From CAZHHH01 sp052400685 (GTDB lineage Bacteria; Bacteroidota; Bacteroidia; Bacteroidales; Marinilabiliaceae): 64,000 bases of DNA. Shown here one piece after another: positions 63,885-64,000 of the stretch. The position numbers and the translations under genes were made by a program. Below the pieces are notes generated by a model. It saw only the letters and a list, made by a program, of their open reading frames with translations. It made no database searches and was not told the origin of the DNA. The DNA lies in assembly GCA_052400685.1 (NCBI GenBank), contig JBQTGJ010000019.1. One strand, 5' to 3'. The first letter of the stretch is position 1; each line of letters opens with the position of its first letter.

Positions 63885-64000
63885 ATTGTAACAGCCTTCG
63901 GTATATATAGAATGGCTGAATGTAATGTAATATCCTAAATTAGCTTGACAGATTTTACAACATTACTTGAATGGGATACAAACATAAAACATCATACTGG

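Noticed and set aside
63635..63938. Heptapeptide-repeat frames on both strands at the window end
   Set aside because: They are a consequence of the 21-bp minisatellite; starts lie inside the repeat and there is no signal, promoter or conserved flank.

Overview
The window reads as chromosome of a member of the Bacteroidota, most likely a Marinilabiliales/Bacteroidales-type polysaccharide degrader. This rests on SusC/SusD genes, a DUF6377/SusR-like regulator, GH97 enzymes, a type IX secretion sorting domain, two-component-propeller signalling and promoter elements of the form TAnnTTTG. The species cannot be named from the sequence alone.

The first 27 kb is ordinary, moderately GC-rich core genome. 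In order it holds methylmalonyl-CoA epimerase (minus), a PLP aminotransferase, FtsE with a small membrane protein, a lipoprotein (minus), AsnA, an LtaS/sulfatase-type membrane phosphotransferase, an HU protein, TrmH and a LytTR response regulator. A minus-strand trio follows (PiT phosphate permease with PhoU-like tail, OprO/P-like porin, beta-helix lipoprotein), which looks like a phosphate uptake set. Next come a LysE exporter, a SusR-like regulator with a GH97 alpha-glucosidase, a cold-shock protein, an SDR, SlyD, chorismate synthase, a dicarboxylate symporter and tRNA-Pro(CGG).

Downstream of the tRNA the sequence becomes visibly AT-richer. It starts with a decayed XRE regulator and a 935-residue propeller/AraC regulator, followed by an IS66 element with the relic of an older IS66 beside it. 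From 34.0 to 63.5 kb there is one co-oriented polysaccharide utilization locus (PUL): SusC, SusD, an Ig-like surface lipoprotein, a PL38-like alginate-lyase-fold enzyme, GH97, GH88, a T9SS carbohydrate-binding protein, a serine hydrolase, a GH106-type rhamnosidase with a LamG insert, GH43, GH127, a GH28-like beta-helix enzyme, an alpha/beta hydrolase, a heparinase II/III-type lyase and an MFS sugar transporter. The set points to an acidic heteropolysaccharide containing uronic acid, rhamnose and L-arabinofuranose, probably acylated. There is no sulfatase with a clear glycan role.

The most unusual signal is not a gene. It is a family of about 142-bp foldback elements found at least eleven times between genes, with G(A/T)GTCTGTC-type ends and 6-bp TAAATA-like target duplications. 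Five copies lie inside or at the end of the PUL, two nearly identical copies suggest recent movement, and some are inserted exactly at stop codons. The window ends with an 11-unit, 21-bp minisatellite whose unit keeps reading frames open on both strands.
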